Made by a program: the position numbers and the translations under genes
Part shown: one piece after another, positions 1-8,733 of the stretch
Position numbering within the stretch: position 1 is the stretch's first letter
How the letters are laid out: every line of letters starts with the position of its first letter
Origin: Verrucomicrobiales bacterium
GTDB taxonomy: Bacteria > Verrucomicrobiota > Verrucomicrobiia > Verrucomicrobiales > DEV007
Reading direction: 5' to 3'
DNA: 64,000 nt
Assembly (NCBI GenBank): GCA_016795505.1
Contig: JAEUHH010000067.1
Span: 1 to 64,000 of the forward strand
Notes under the pieces: model-generated
Told to the model about the DNA's origin: nothing
What the model saw: only the letters and a program-made list of their open reading frames with translations
Database searches by the model: none

Positions 1-180
1 CCAGGGTGTCGAGGGTGTCGAGGGTGTCCAGGGTGTCCAGGGTGTCCAGGGTGTCCAGGGTGTCCAGGGTGTCCAGGGTGTCCAGGGTGTCCAGGGTGTC
101 CAGGGTGTCCAGGGTGTCCAGGGTGTCCAGGGTGTCCAGGGTGTCCAAGGTGTCCAAGGTGTCCAAGGTGTCCAGGGGGT
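1..180. repeat. 9-bp tandem repeat, about 20 units, open at left edge
   Basis: Twenty consecutive 9-bp units of the type CCAGGGTGT fill the first 180 bases with no interruption. Variants are not random: CGAGGGTGT units sit at the left (10-27), CCAAGGTGT units at the right (145-171), and the last unit is CCAGGGGGT; the middle is homogeneous. The array reaches base 1, so its true length is unknown. It can be read as a Ser-Arg-Val repeat, but only because 9 is a multiple of 3; I do not regard it as coding. Confidence 0.95.
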
Positions 181-533
181 GGAGCGGTTGAGGACCCTCA
201 GTCGATCGGGCATCCAGGCCGAAGGGTCCCGATAGTGGGATGGGTGTAGATAGGGTGGGGGAGTCGTGGTCCAGAACCTACGAAAATGGGGCCGGTGTCG
301 TAGGTTTGGGTCAATCTGGTCTTGAGTGCAAGGTTCTACCGATCAGCGATTTAGGGTGATTGGTGTACTTTCCCCCCTCGGGAGTTCCCGGGGGGTGGAA
401 GTACACAGTGGCTCATCGGTGTGGTCGACACCCTGATCAAAGGTGGGGTGGGGGAGTGGGAGCAGGTGGTCCGGTGGTAGCAAAAACCGGATCACCCCCT
501 TGCTTCCCGCCTGATTCCGATTCACCATCCCCG
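181..533. other. Intergenic stretch with an imperfect inverted repeat
   Basis: No convincing gene is seen here. At about 364-406 there is an imperfect inverted repeat (GTGTACTT-C-rich arm, roughly 13-nt loop, then G-rich-AAGTACAC arm) that could form a strong hairpin. It has no T-run and does not look like a standard terminator. The rest is non-coding sequence that I cannot assign. Confidence 0.5.
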
Positions 534-701
534 ATGGCCTATCGAATCATCGAACCCCGCTTTCTTCTCGGGAAGGTCTTGGCGACCACTGTGGCTTCCA
601 GTTCGTTGGGGCAGGAGGGGCTGCTTGAGATTCTTCGCCGGAATGGGAGGGGGCTTCGCAAGTTGTCGGTTTCAAAAAGTAAGCGGCTTAGTCTAGGCTA
701 G
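534..701 (+). pseudogene. Possible truncated remnant of a small mobile-element-type protein
   Basis: An ATG at 534 opens a 55-codon frame whose first 40 or so residues (IIEPRFLLGKVLATT, then LLEILRRNGRG) resemble the N-terminus of a small protein family common on plasmids and integrative elements, which usually continues for about 90-100 residues. After that the resemblance is lost and the frame runs into the 3' end of the minus-strand HEPN-type gene (stop at 693). I read it as a decayed 5' fragment cut off at a junction. The family recognition is from memory and weak, and it could be a chance frame. Confidence 0.3.
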
Positions 702-1856
702 ATCTTCCCAAGGCATCCGCGCGAGCAGGCCTCGATGAACGAAATCGGGGGTGATGGGCTGAAAATGGGCGAGTAGGTTCCTTACTTCGCGAAGTAGCTT
801 TACAGCTTGGCGCGTCGTTTCCGAGACTCGACTCGCCGGACTGAAAAACTGGTTGAAGATGTGCCCGAGCTCGAGATCATCCCGGTCCGTTACAAGCACT
901 TTGCCGTCCCTGTCGCGATGTGGCAGCCGAAGATCATTCCGAAAGATGTTGATTAGCTGTTTCCGCTGGCCTTCGAGAAAGGGAAGAATCGAGGCGGTCT
1001 GGGCGCGCCACACACGGTTCCGGATCAAGTCGCATCGGCCGGTCAGCGCAAGATGGCATGAATGCCATTCTCCAGATTGGTCGACTGTGCGAAACCACCC
1101 CTGCCAGAGTCCCTCGGCTGCGGGAACCTCTGCCGCGGCTCGGAAGCCTAGCTCTTCAGCTAGCTGCAGAAGCAAAGGCAAGGGATCAAAGAGATCGCCG
1201 ACGGGGAATTCGGCAAGCTGCGCCGCGAGGGCGGTGTCCCATAGCGCCAGTTCGGAGCAGATCGACTCAACGATCTGGCATTCGAGCGCTGTGCGATTGG
1301 TCCGTAACACTATCTGGTTCGCAGCGAGTCTCGAATCGATCCGTCCAAAGTAGCCGTCCAAACTCCGTTCGGATAACAGCACTTCGTTCACATGGCTGAT
1401 TCCTCCGACGTTTCGACCGATGCAGACGAGCACCAATCGGGTTCTGTAGAACTCCTCGACGGTTCTACTAGCGTTCGCGAACTCTCGGAGAAAAGGAATC
1501 CAACTCTTCCAACAGTCGCTATTTTGGAAATGAATGGCGAGAACTCGACCTCGAAAATTGTCGAGTTGGTAGAGGCGAGGGAGTGTTTTTAGGGTCCCCG
1601 CCGTCCGATTCGGTTCGAATTCGTCGAAGAGTTGGTCGAGTGGTGTCCCTCCATCTTCGGAGGCGGACAGATCAATCCAATCGTCGAGGAAGGTCTGTCT
1701 GGTCCTGTGGATGAGATCGCAAGTCTCCCCCTCAGGCAGGCGCAGCAGTACACTGCGTCCTTCGCGTAAATCAAGTTCAAGGTCGGAGTTAAAGCGAATC
1801 TCCCCTGGGCTTGGAATCGTCATCGGGTTCACATCGCCTGAGGGGCGCGGTTTCAC
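693..1856 (-). CDS. HEPN-motif protein paired with the large ATPase
   Basis: Protein of 387 aa with a GTG start, only 6 bp after the stop of the 1988-aa ATPase gene, so the two are almost surely cotranscribed. An internal ATG at 1823 is an alternative start. I do not recognise the family as a whole. Near the C-terminus (about residues 359-364) the sequence RNLLAH fits the Rx4-6H catalytic motif of HEPN ribonucleases, in a helical context of the type LLREVRNLLAHF. The N-terminal two thirds has no motif I can name. Known for the fold: HEPN proteins in defense loci often cleave RNA as toxic effectors, frequently gated by a partner NTPase. Inferred role: effector or regulator of the neighbouring ATPase. 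Confidence 0.6.
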   Translation of the reverse strand: MKPRPSGDVNPMTIPSPGEIRFNSDLELDLREGRSVLLRLPEGETCDLIHRTRQTFLDDWIDLSASEDGGTPLDQLFDEFEPNRTAGTLKTLPRLYQLDNFRGRVLAIHFQNSDCWKSWIPFLREFANASRTVEEFYRTRLVLVCIGRNVGGISHVNEVLLSERSLDGYFGRIDSRLAANQIVLRTNRTALECQIVESICSELALWDTALAAQLAEFPVGDLFDPLPLLLQLAEELGFRAAAEVPAAEGLWQGWFRTVDQSGEWHSCHLALTGRCDLIRNRVWRAQTASILPFLEGQRKQLINIFRNDLRLPHRDRDGKVLVTDRDDLELGHIFNQFFSPASRVSETTRQAVKLLREVRNLLAHFQPITPDFVHRGLLARMPWEDLA

Positions 1857-1862
1857 AGTTCT

Positions 1863-4800
1863 TCACTGCAATTCGAGCACTTTTCGCACAAAGGGATCCA
1901 CGCAAACTTCCTGCCCCTTTTTAGAAACAAGCGACAAGCTCTCCGCCCAGTCGAGAGCTGGCGCCAGAAGTGGCCGGTCATCCGTCGGAACCATGTCGGA
2001 CGCCTCACTCTCTGTGAATTCCCCATATACCAATAAGTCTTGGAGTATCCGCATAGGCTCGGCTACATTAAGTCCGAAAAGACTTTCGAGTTCCGACGTC
2101 TCTGCCAGTTGGCCCAGAAGGATTTCGCCCTGCGCAGCGAGAAATCCCGCCTCCCGTAGAGTGCCAGAAAAACTTCGCGCGAGCTGCCTTAAGATTGCCG
2201 GCCAATTGCCTGTGGCCAGCGAGACGGCTGCCCTCGCGTCCCCGCTGTTACGGATTATCGATGCTTCATTTAGCCAAGGACCTATGGCTTCGTCGGACCA
2301 GTGCCGAAGAAGAATTGTCCGCGCACGCTCCCATCCGGCGAAAACCGCCCGGTTCGTCCAGAGCTTTCCGGGATCGAGGAGGAAGACTATGCCGAGGTGA
2401 GCACTGGTGTGTCGCAGTTTTGCTAACTTGTCCTCAGCGTAATCAATCCAGGAAGCGTCCCAATCGAGTAAGGCTGGAACAAGCGCGAGGGTTTTGCCCT
2501 CTTGTTTGCTGAGACGCTTAGTTACAAGACCGTCGATCTCGCGGCAAAATCCGTCCAAATCAGCTGCTTCGATGAGATGAAAATACTCGGAGCCGAACTG
2601 GACTTTGAGTGCGTCGCTAACTTGGTCTAAGCCCAATGCGTCACTTCCCGCTAGTAGCACAACATCGCTTCGCACCCGTCTTAACCGCGCCTCTTGGTTC
2701 GCAGTGAAGGGATTCCGGAAAACGATTCCCGAAACGGTCAATGGATTGCGAAAAGTCTCCGGACTATAGGCTTTGGGTGCCTCCCAATGCTCGCTGTCCA
2801 GCAGTACGCCCTCGATTTGGCTCTCTGTTCCGAGCAGCGATACAACGTTAGGGCTCCTCAGTCGGTAGGTTGCTCCGGAACCAGTGTGTCGGAGGATTCC
2901 CAAGCCTTCCATTTCGTCCAACAGGGTCTCAAAATCCTCCAAAGCGATGCCCCTCCCTTTGCCTGAGCCGTCGTTGCTTCCCTGACGGAAGCCGACCGCC
3001 CACCATTCCATCGCTTCTCGTCGGATCGTGGCGCTGTCTAGGCCGTCAGGGTAGTCACGGTCGTGCAGTGCCAAAAGATAGGCAATCAACCGGAAGCGCG
3101 GGTCGAGTTCAAGCGTCAACTCAAAGCGTTTGTGAAGGTTGGCCCGAAGGTTTCTGCGCTCGTAGAGTTCTTCGACCTCCCCAGAGGACACGCGGTAGGG
3201 CACGGGATGCTCCTCGCCCTTCCGCGACTGCCGTTCCCTGACATGGTCGACGAGCGCTTGGCAGTAAATCTGAATCAGGTTCGGATAATAGTTTGTCTGC
3301 GCCAGGATGCGAATTACCAGCCGGGGGGATTCGAAAAAGATACCGAGACGGGCAAGCGGCTTCTCGATCAGGGCCTGGGCCTCTCGCGCTTCTCCACCCG
3401 TGAGGAGGGGGCCCACGCAGATGGGCGTGCCGTACTGGGCCAGGGGATTGTTTGCGGTGCGGGTTGAGCGCTGCACGTTGTGCAATCCTGCCAAAACGAC
3501 CTTGAAGCGATGTTTGGTTTCCACCATGAGGTCGCGGATTTCCGTACAGATGCGAAAGGCGTCGCGGTTCTCATCCGACTTGCCGTCCGCTTCAAGAAAG
3601 GCATCCGCCTCATCAAGCAGCATCAGGATCCGTCTCTTGGGATCGCCCGACAGCCATGTGCCGATTTTTTCCGCGAACCACGTCGGGCGGACCGGAGCCG
3701 GCAGGCTGCCGGGGAAAATGCCCGGTTCCCGTTCGCGGAGTTGCCTTGACATCTCGGTCCACAACTCGGTCGGATCGCGGGAGACGCCCAATCCGATACT
3801 CTTGAAGTCAATGAAGACCGCAACGCTTCCCGGACGGGAGTTCACTCGGTGTTCGACGTGCCGCAACAGCACCGACTTACCAATCTGGCGTCCGCCATAG
3901 AGAAGACATGAGCTGTCCGTCGAGATCGATTCAAGCTTCGCGACCTCGCGTTGCCTTCCAAAGAACATTTCCGGGGGAAGCAGGCTGCCTTGGGTGGTGT
4001 AGGGCATCATCCCCGAGAAGGGAAGTGTGAGTTCGAGAAGGGCATCGAGCTTCCGGCCCCTAACCGTGGCAAGAGCCAGCATCACAAGGTCGTCGACTAC
4101 CGCCACGGTGCGGCGCTCCTTTCTTAGAATTTGGGCAAAACCTTGGCGGACTTTCTCTGGCATTCTTCCAAAATAGAAGATGAGATCGGCACCATGCGTT
4201 TGAACTCCGCTGTCCATTGCAGCTTGGAGTTCTTTTTCCGCCGAAAGGTTGAAGTCGCAGAGGATGCGGTATCGTCCTTTGGCTTCGGATCCGAATGTGG
4301 GCACGGGAGGCGTGACCAGCGCTTCGGTGTCCACGAAGATCCAGTGGCGGTTTTGCCTCTGCTCGGGGCGCACGCTGGTGACGTTAAAGCCAAGGCCGCG
4401 TAGAATTCTCGAAACGGAATCGGCTGATGGGAGTTTCCGAGCCTCCTTTACGGAGAACCAGAGCTTTAAAACTTCCGCGTATTCACGGGAATGAGCGCCT
4501 GATACACTGCCAAGTTCAAGACCCGCCACGTCCTTCCTTTCCTCCACCGCCTGAATAATCTGGCGCTCCGAGCGGGGGGTTTCTGAAATGTATTTTAGAA
4601 GCGCCTGAAACCTGCTTGTATTCCCCGGAGACACATCAAAGAATCTGAGGAAGAGTTTTTCGCTATCCTCTGGTTCGCTTTCCGGCAAAGCCTGGCCATC
4701 CTCAATTTTGTCCAGATAGTCGTTGGCGAGATAGAGATCGCCCGATTCGATGATCTCCTCAAGGCGCGCCTTCGAGCTGTCGTCCAATTCGGCCCTGCCG

Positions 4801-7800
4801 AGGCGCAAACGGACCGTATCCACAATTTTAGCTCTTTCGAGCGCAAGTTCCGCGTCGATCGAATCAAGGCAAAGGCGGGGCGTGACGAAGTCGAGTAATT
4901 CTTCTGGAGAACGAAGATCGCCGCGGATAGCAGTAATCGCCGAAAGGCCGTCGGAAACCGTTCTCTCGCGGGCGAGACCATTCTGCAATGCTGCGGAAAG
5001 CCTGGCTTCGATGTCCTCAATTCTCTCCAAAAGTCCGGATCGATGCGCTTCGAGAGAGCTCTGTCTCTCCTGTTCCAAACCCTGTATTTCCGCCTCATCG
5101 ACCGCTCTCCGGCACATCCGGTCGAGAAGGCGGAGAGATGAAAGGTGATCACCATTTTCGCAGTGACGTTCAAAGGCCATGCTCGCATCGGGCCCCTCGG
5201 GTCCGCCGTCAGCCAGTCCTTCCAAAATTGCATGGAGCAGTGTGGCTGGCGCGGTCGAACACTCCCAATCTTTGCCAAGATGGAGGGAGGGGATTTCCAG
5301 GAGGCAACCTGCGGTGGCTTCTTCGATCGTCGCGGCAGCCCGGCCCCGGTGCGTTGCGGACTCGAACAGACCGAGGCATGCGTCGATCGCCTCGATGGCC
5401 TTCGCACCCGAGGATTGCGAGAGAGAATCGGCCCGTTGGTCCATTGTTCCCCTTACCTCCGCTTTGGCAGCCTCGGCTGACAGCTGTAGAGCTCTGCGAA
5501 GCTTGTCCAGTTCCACCCTGACGAAATCGGTTTCTCCCCGTGGTTCCGAATTCACCAGTTGCGCCCAATCCTGCGCGAAACATGCCACGTCATCCAACTG
5601 TCTCCGCAGCACCTTTAGGGCTCCGCCGATAATCTTCGTCCTCTGACCAAGGACCGACTGAGTCTGGGCGAGCAGGGTCTCGAAATTCAGGCCCGCAACT
5701 CGGAGGCTCATCGATTTTGCATTCGCGAGGTCCCCCTTCCGAATCGGGTCGAGCAACTGGTGGAGCAGTTCGCCGGGCTTTAGCCAATGTTTCCAGACTT
5801 CTGTCGCACCTTGGAAGGTGATGGTTCTCGCATTGGATTGTTGCCACCGTTGGTCAGCTCGTTGGCGGTATTCTTCGACACGTTCTTCCCACTCAATTCG
5901 CGGAAGGTTTTCTGACAGCGTGTCCCAGCTAACTTCCAACCGGTTCTGAGCGAAGGATGTAGCGGCTTCCGCAATCTCCCGGAGCTTTGGCCACTTCCCG
6001 AGATGGAGTTTTTCCAGAGCCTCGTCCGCCGCCGTCAACGGAGAGCGCAGAGCCATAGGTATCGTGGCAGCAAAAACGAATAGGCGGACGGCATCCTTCC
6101 ATATCTCTGAGTCATTCCAGGTGATTGAGCTGGGATGAATCTCCGAGAAAATCTCCTGGATGGGCTGGAGCGCCGCCGGCGTGGCCGAGCGCAGCGCTGT
6201 CGTCACGGCGAGCGCCCGCAGCACCGTTACCGGGGGAAGGAGGTTGGCAGTTGGCGTATTGTTAAGACTTTCCGCCAATTGGTAAGCAAGCCCGACACGT
6301 TGGAGATTAAGAAGCCTGCAGACCAATTCGGCGGTCTGAACGCTTGCGGTCGCAGGATCCATTTTGAGGTCTTTGAGGCAGGCTCTGGCCAGATTCGGCA
6401 GGGACAGATTAGATGATGGGATCACATCTTGGCCATAATCCCCCAAGTCGCCAGCCCCCTCGGCGTGTTCGGGCTCTTCGGGAATTGCCTCCAGAGTGTC
6501 CGGCTCCACGAAGGGCGCCTCCGCTGCAAGGGAAAAGCCAGGCTCGTGCGCCTTCCGTTCAGCTATGGGCGGAAGTTCCTGGCTTCCTAGTGGTAATGCC
6601 TCCAGCTTTGGACTCCCGTCGGAATTTCCGTGAAGTTGTCTGGAGTGCTCGGCGGGGATCTCCTCCAAGGGACTCTCTACCCTTTCCGTTTCCGCGTTGC
6701 TCTTCTCTTCCTCAGTGATTTCCACCGGCGGAGCGGATGGAGAAAGTTCGGGAGGGGGCTCCTGCCCGGCGTTGCCGATCCACGCCGGCTCGATCGATTC
6801 GAGAAACTCTCCGAAGGCGGCGAACGGCACTGCTTTGACCGCCGCGATGAATTTCGCCTTCTCTGTCGGCGGTAATTCTGCCACGTACCTCAACCACGAG
6901 GTGCCGGAATAGCTTGCCATCGGCAGGACGGGTGAGGGATCGGCGGTAGCGGCACCCTCCAACTCCCTTGCAGCCTGCTGCTGGAGGGCTCCAGCGGCTT
7001 GCCTCATCCACTCGATAGGGAACTTCATTTCCGTTGCGAGAACCGCCTCGGCAAGCTCTTTGAAGAAACCTGCGTGTCCTTCATTCTCCTCAAGTTCCAA
7101 CAGGCGTTCCGCAAAACCTTCGATAAGTCCATCTAAAGTCTCCACATCTCCCCATTCGGGTAGGGGTTCCCCTAGCCTTTCCGCCGCCGTCAAGAGCGAC
7201 TCACGAATGTCCGAGCAAAGTTGCTCGGCGGCGGTGATCTCTTCCGAATCGCTTTTGCTCCATAGATACTCACAACGGTCCAAAGCGTCCGCTATCTCAC
7301 GGAGACGTGCCGCCATGATTCCAACTTGTTCCCGCATCCCGGGCACCTCGCGCAGAGGATCCGGGAGGCAAACTGTCGTGTCCATCAGATCAAGTTCGAC
7401 GACGATGGACGCTAGCAGGCATGCAGCAGGATCGGGTGCGAGCGCGGCGGCCAGCATGTCCCGCCGCTCGACCGGTGACAAATCCCCATTCTCGCCCATG
7501 CTGGACAGCTTCTCGAACTCCTCGCCACGAGTGCCTAGGAAACAGCGAAGGGAAAAGGCGAAGAGTCCAGGTGCCGGTTCCTTGATTCCTGTGAGCGCCG
7601 AGTCAAGTCTTCCACGATGTACGGCGGGACGCTTTGCCAGCACTTCAATGCGATTCCCCCCCCGGTCGAGATGAGCGAGCCTGAGGAGACACTTCAAACC
7701 TTTGGGGGATTCCCCCAGGAGCGTTTGGAAAATTTCCCTCTTAACCTCTTCCGGAGCTTCAAGAAATGCCTCGGCCATCAGGGGATACGGATGGGCGTCG

Positions 7801-7829
7801 TCTGCTTTTGGTCTCCGATGTTGGCTCAT
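1863..7829 (-). CDS. Giant STAND/ORC-like P-loop ATPase, 1988 aa
   Basis: Very large protein starting at ATG 7829. A FFGRQREVAKL segment (typical of the GR-E motif before STAND/ORC-type NTPase domains) precedes a Walker A, GGRQIGKS, at about residue 1311, and a Walker B, LMLLDEADAF, at about residue 1398. The roughly 1300 residues before the ATPase are mostly helical, with low-complexity acidic/proline stretches around residues 370-470; the C-terminal 500 residues contain helical and winged-helix-like segments. This architecture (long N-terminal region, central switch ATPase, C-terminal repeats) is typical of defense STAND proteins. No nuclease or protease motif is evident, so the downstream HEPN protein is the likely effector. 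I cannot match it to a named defense system. Confidence 0.75.
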   Translation of the reverse strand: MSQHRRPKADDAHPYPLMAEAFLEAPEEVKREIFQTLLGESPKGLKCLLRLAHLDRGGNRIEVLAKRPAVHRGRLDSALTGIKEPAPGLFAFSLRCFLGTRGEEFEKLSSMGENGDLSPVERRDMLAAALAPDPAACLLASIVVELDLMDTTVCLPDPLREVPGMREQVGIMAARLREIADALDRCEYLWSKSDSEEITAAEQLCSDIRESLLTAAERLGEPLPEWGDVETLDGLIEGFAERLLELEENEGHAGFFKELAEAVLATEMKFPIEWMRQAAGALQQQAARELEGAATADPSPVLPMASYSGTSWLRYVAELPPTEKAKFIAAVKAVPFAAFGEFLESIEPAWIGNAGQEPPPELSPSAPPVEITEEEKSNAETERVESPLEEIPAEHSRQLHGNSDGSPKLEALPLGSQELPPIAERKAHEPGFSLAAEAPFVEPDTLEAIPEEPEHAEGAGDLGDYGQDVIPSSNLSLPNLARACLKDLKMDPATASVQTAELVCRLLNLQRVGLAYQLAESLNNTPTANLLPPVTVLRALAVTTALRSATPAALQPIQEIFSEIHPSSITWNDSEIWKDAVRLFVFAATIPMALRSPLTAADEALEKLHLGKWPKLREIAEAATSFAQNRLEVSWDTLSENLPRIEWEERVEEYRQRADQRWQQSNARTITFQGATEVWKHWLKPGELLHQLLDPIRKGDLANAKSMSLRVAGLNFETLLAQTQSVLGQRTKIIGGALKVLRRQLDDVACFAQDWAQLVNSEPRGETDFVRVELDKLRRALQLSAEAAKAEVRGTMDQRADSLSQSSGAKAIEAIDACLGLFESATHRGRAAATIEEATAGCLLEIPSLHLGKDWECSTAPATLLHAILEGLADGGPEGPDASMAFERHCENGDHLSSLRLLDRMCRRAVDEAEIQGLEQERQSSLEAHRSGLLERIEDIEARLSAALQNGLARERTVSDGLSAITAIRGDLRSPEELLDFVTPRLCLDSIDAELALERAKIVDTVRLRLGRAELDDSSKARLEEIIESGDLYLANDYLDKIEDGQALPESEPEDSEKLFLRFFDVSPGNTSRFQALLKYISETPRSERQIIQAVEERKDVAGLELGSVSGAHSREYAEVLKLWFSVKEARKLPSADSVSRILRGLGFNVTSVRPEQRQNRHWIFVDTEALVTPPVPTFGSEAKGRYRILCDFNLSAEKELQAAMDSGVQTHGADLIFYFGRMPEKVRQGFAQILRKERRTVAVVDDLVMLALATVRGRKLDALLELTLPFSGMMPYTTQGSLLPPEMFFGRQREVAKLESISTDSSCLLYGGRQIGKSVLLRHVEHRVNSRPGSVAVFIDFKSIGLGVSRDPTELWTEMSRQLREREPGIFPGSLPAPVRPTWFAEKIGTWLSGDPKRRILMLLDEADAFLEADGKSDENRDAFRICTEIRDLMVETKHRFKVVLAGLHNVQRSTRTANNPLAQYGTPICVGPLLTGGEAREAQALIEKPLARLGIFFESPRLVIRILAQTNYYPNLIQIYCQALVDHVRERQSRKGEEHPVPYRVSSGEVEELYERRNLRANLHKRFELTLELDPRFRLIAYLLALHDRDYPDGLDSATIRREAMEWWAVGFRQGSNDGSGKGRGIALEDFETLLDEMEGLGILRHTGSGATYRLRSPNVVSLLGTESQIEGVLLDSEHWEAPKAYSPETFRNPLTVSGIVFRNPFTANQEARLRRVRSDVVLLAGSDALGLDQVSDALKVQFGSEYFHLIEAADLDGFCREIDGLVTKRLSKQEGKTLALVPALLDWDASWIDYAEDKLAKLRHTSAHLGIVFLLDPGKLWTNRAVFAGWERARTILLRHWSDEAIGPWLNEASIIRNSGDARAAVSLATGNWPAILRQLARSFSGTLREAGFLAAQGEILLGQLAETSELESLFGLNVAEPMRILQDLLVYGEFTESEASDMVPTDDRPLLAPALDWAESLSLVSKKGQEVCVDPFVRKVLELQ

Positions 7830-8139
7830 GTCTGGTGCGGACTCTGAATGAAGAGACGCGAAATTTTACAAAAGCGTCCCCGGGATGCGAGAAAATTCGA
7901 AAAATCTCCGACGATGCTTGGAAATTTCCGAGCCGGAGCTATTGGGCTCACTCCCAAACGGGAAGGTGAGGGGCTGGAGGTTGGCAAGCTTCAGGCGGGG
8001 GAAAGGCATTCGGGAAGGACGGGGACTTTGGGGCGGAGGAGCGCGGGTGCAAGAGGGGACTCGGAGGTCCGATACGTTATCCGAACCGGGTTGTTCGCGA
8101 AAAGGACTTTCCAGACACCCAACCTCGATTCAAGATGCC
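7830..8139. other. Divergent intergenic region between ATPase gene and peptidase pair
   Basis: 310 bp separate the minus-strand ATPase gene from the plus-strand peptidase gene and must hold promoters for both. An AT-rich inverted repeat, CGAAATTTT (about 7859-7867) and AAAATTCG (about 7892-7899), lies 30-70 bp upstream of the ATPase start and could be an operator. I see no firm -35/-10 pair and no gene; the open frame running through it upstream of 8140 has poor composition and no plausible start. Confidence 0.45.
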
Positions 8140-8733
8140 ATGATGAAAAAGCCAAAAGGAGTTTACTGCCTCGAAATCGGGGAATGGTTCGGCCCCATGA
8201 GGCACAATCACTCGGTGGAACCCGCGCTGGAGCTGCTCGCGCGTTCTCCGGGGAAAGTGCCCTACCTGCACCGTGACATCGCGACCGAGAGTGAATTCCG
8301 CTTCTACTTGAGCAAATGGACGCAGAGCCAACAGAAAGGTTACCCCCTCCTTTACTTGGCCTTTCACGGCAGCCCGGGCGCGATCGAGCTTCGCAAGGAA
8401 AACGGGCGTGGCCTTTCCTTCCCGATCGAAGAGCTCTTTTCGGCGGTGGAGGGAGGTTGCGACCGGAAGATCATTCACTTTGGTGCCTGCAGCACCATCA
8501 AGATTCACAGCAGGATCGCGAGCCGATACCTGAGGCAATCGGGGGCACTCGCCATCACAGGTTTCTCGGAGGCCGTTGATTGGACTGAGGCTGCCTGTTT
8601 TGAAATGCTGTTTTTCAACGCGTTGCAACGCTGTCACATGACCCCGAAGGGTATGATCAAACTCCGCGAGGAGCTGAAAGACCTTGCCGGCGGGCTCATG
8701 AAGCACCTGGGGTTCACGATGAGAATCGCATGA
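8140..8733 (+). CDS. Caspase-like (CHAT/C14-fold) peptidase, DUF6642-like
   Basis: Protein of 197 aa. Start chosen at the ATG at 8140 (a second ATG follows directly at 8143) because the recognisable domain begins with KKPKGVYCLEIGEW. The core shows the two hallmarks of a caspase-fold cysteine peptidase: a hydrophobic strand ending in FHG (His76, LLYLAFHGS) and a second strand ending in GAC (Cys117, IIHFGACST). Between and after them lie the strands and helices expected for a minimal CHAT-type domain. It resembles small proteins annotated DUF6642 (recalled, not searched). No sensor domain is present in the same chain. The stop overlaps the next gene by 4 bp (ATGA), implying translational coupling with the UPF0489 protein. 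Likely role: protease effector of a small defense module; the substrate is unknown. Confidence 0.65.
   Translation: MMKKPKGVYCLEIGEWFGPMRHNHSVEPALELLARSPGKVPYLHRDIATESEFRFYLSKWTQSQQKGYPLLYLAFHGSPGAIELRKENGRGLSFPIEELFSAVEGGCDRKIIHFGACSTIKIHSRIASRYLRQSGALAITGFSEAVDWTEAACFEMLFFNALQRCHMTPKGMIKLREELKDLAGGLMKHLGFTMRIA

Noticed and set aside
6-191. Ser-Arg-Val repeat peptide from the tandem array
   Set aside because: Any 9-bp tandem repeat gives an open frame; there is no proper start, ribosome binding site or family.
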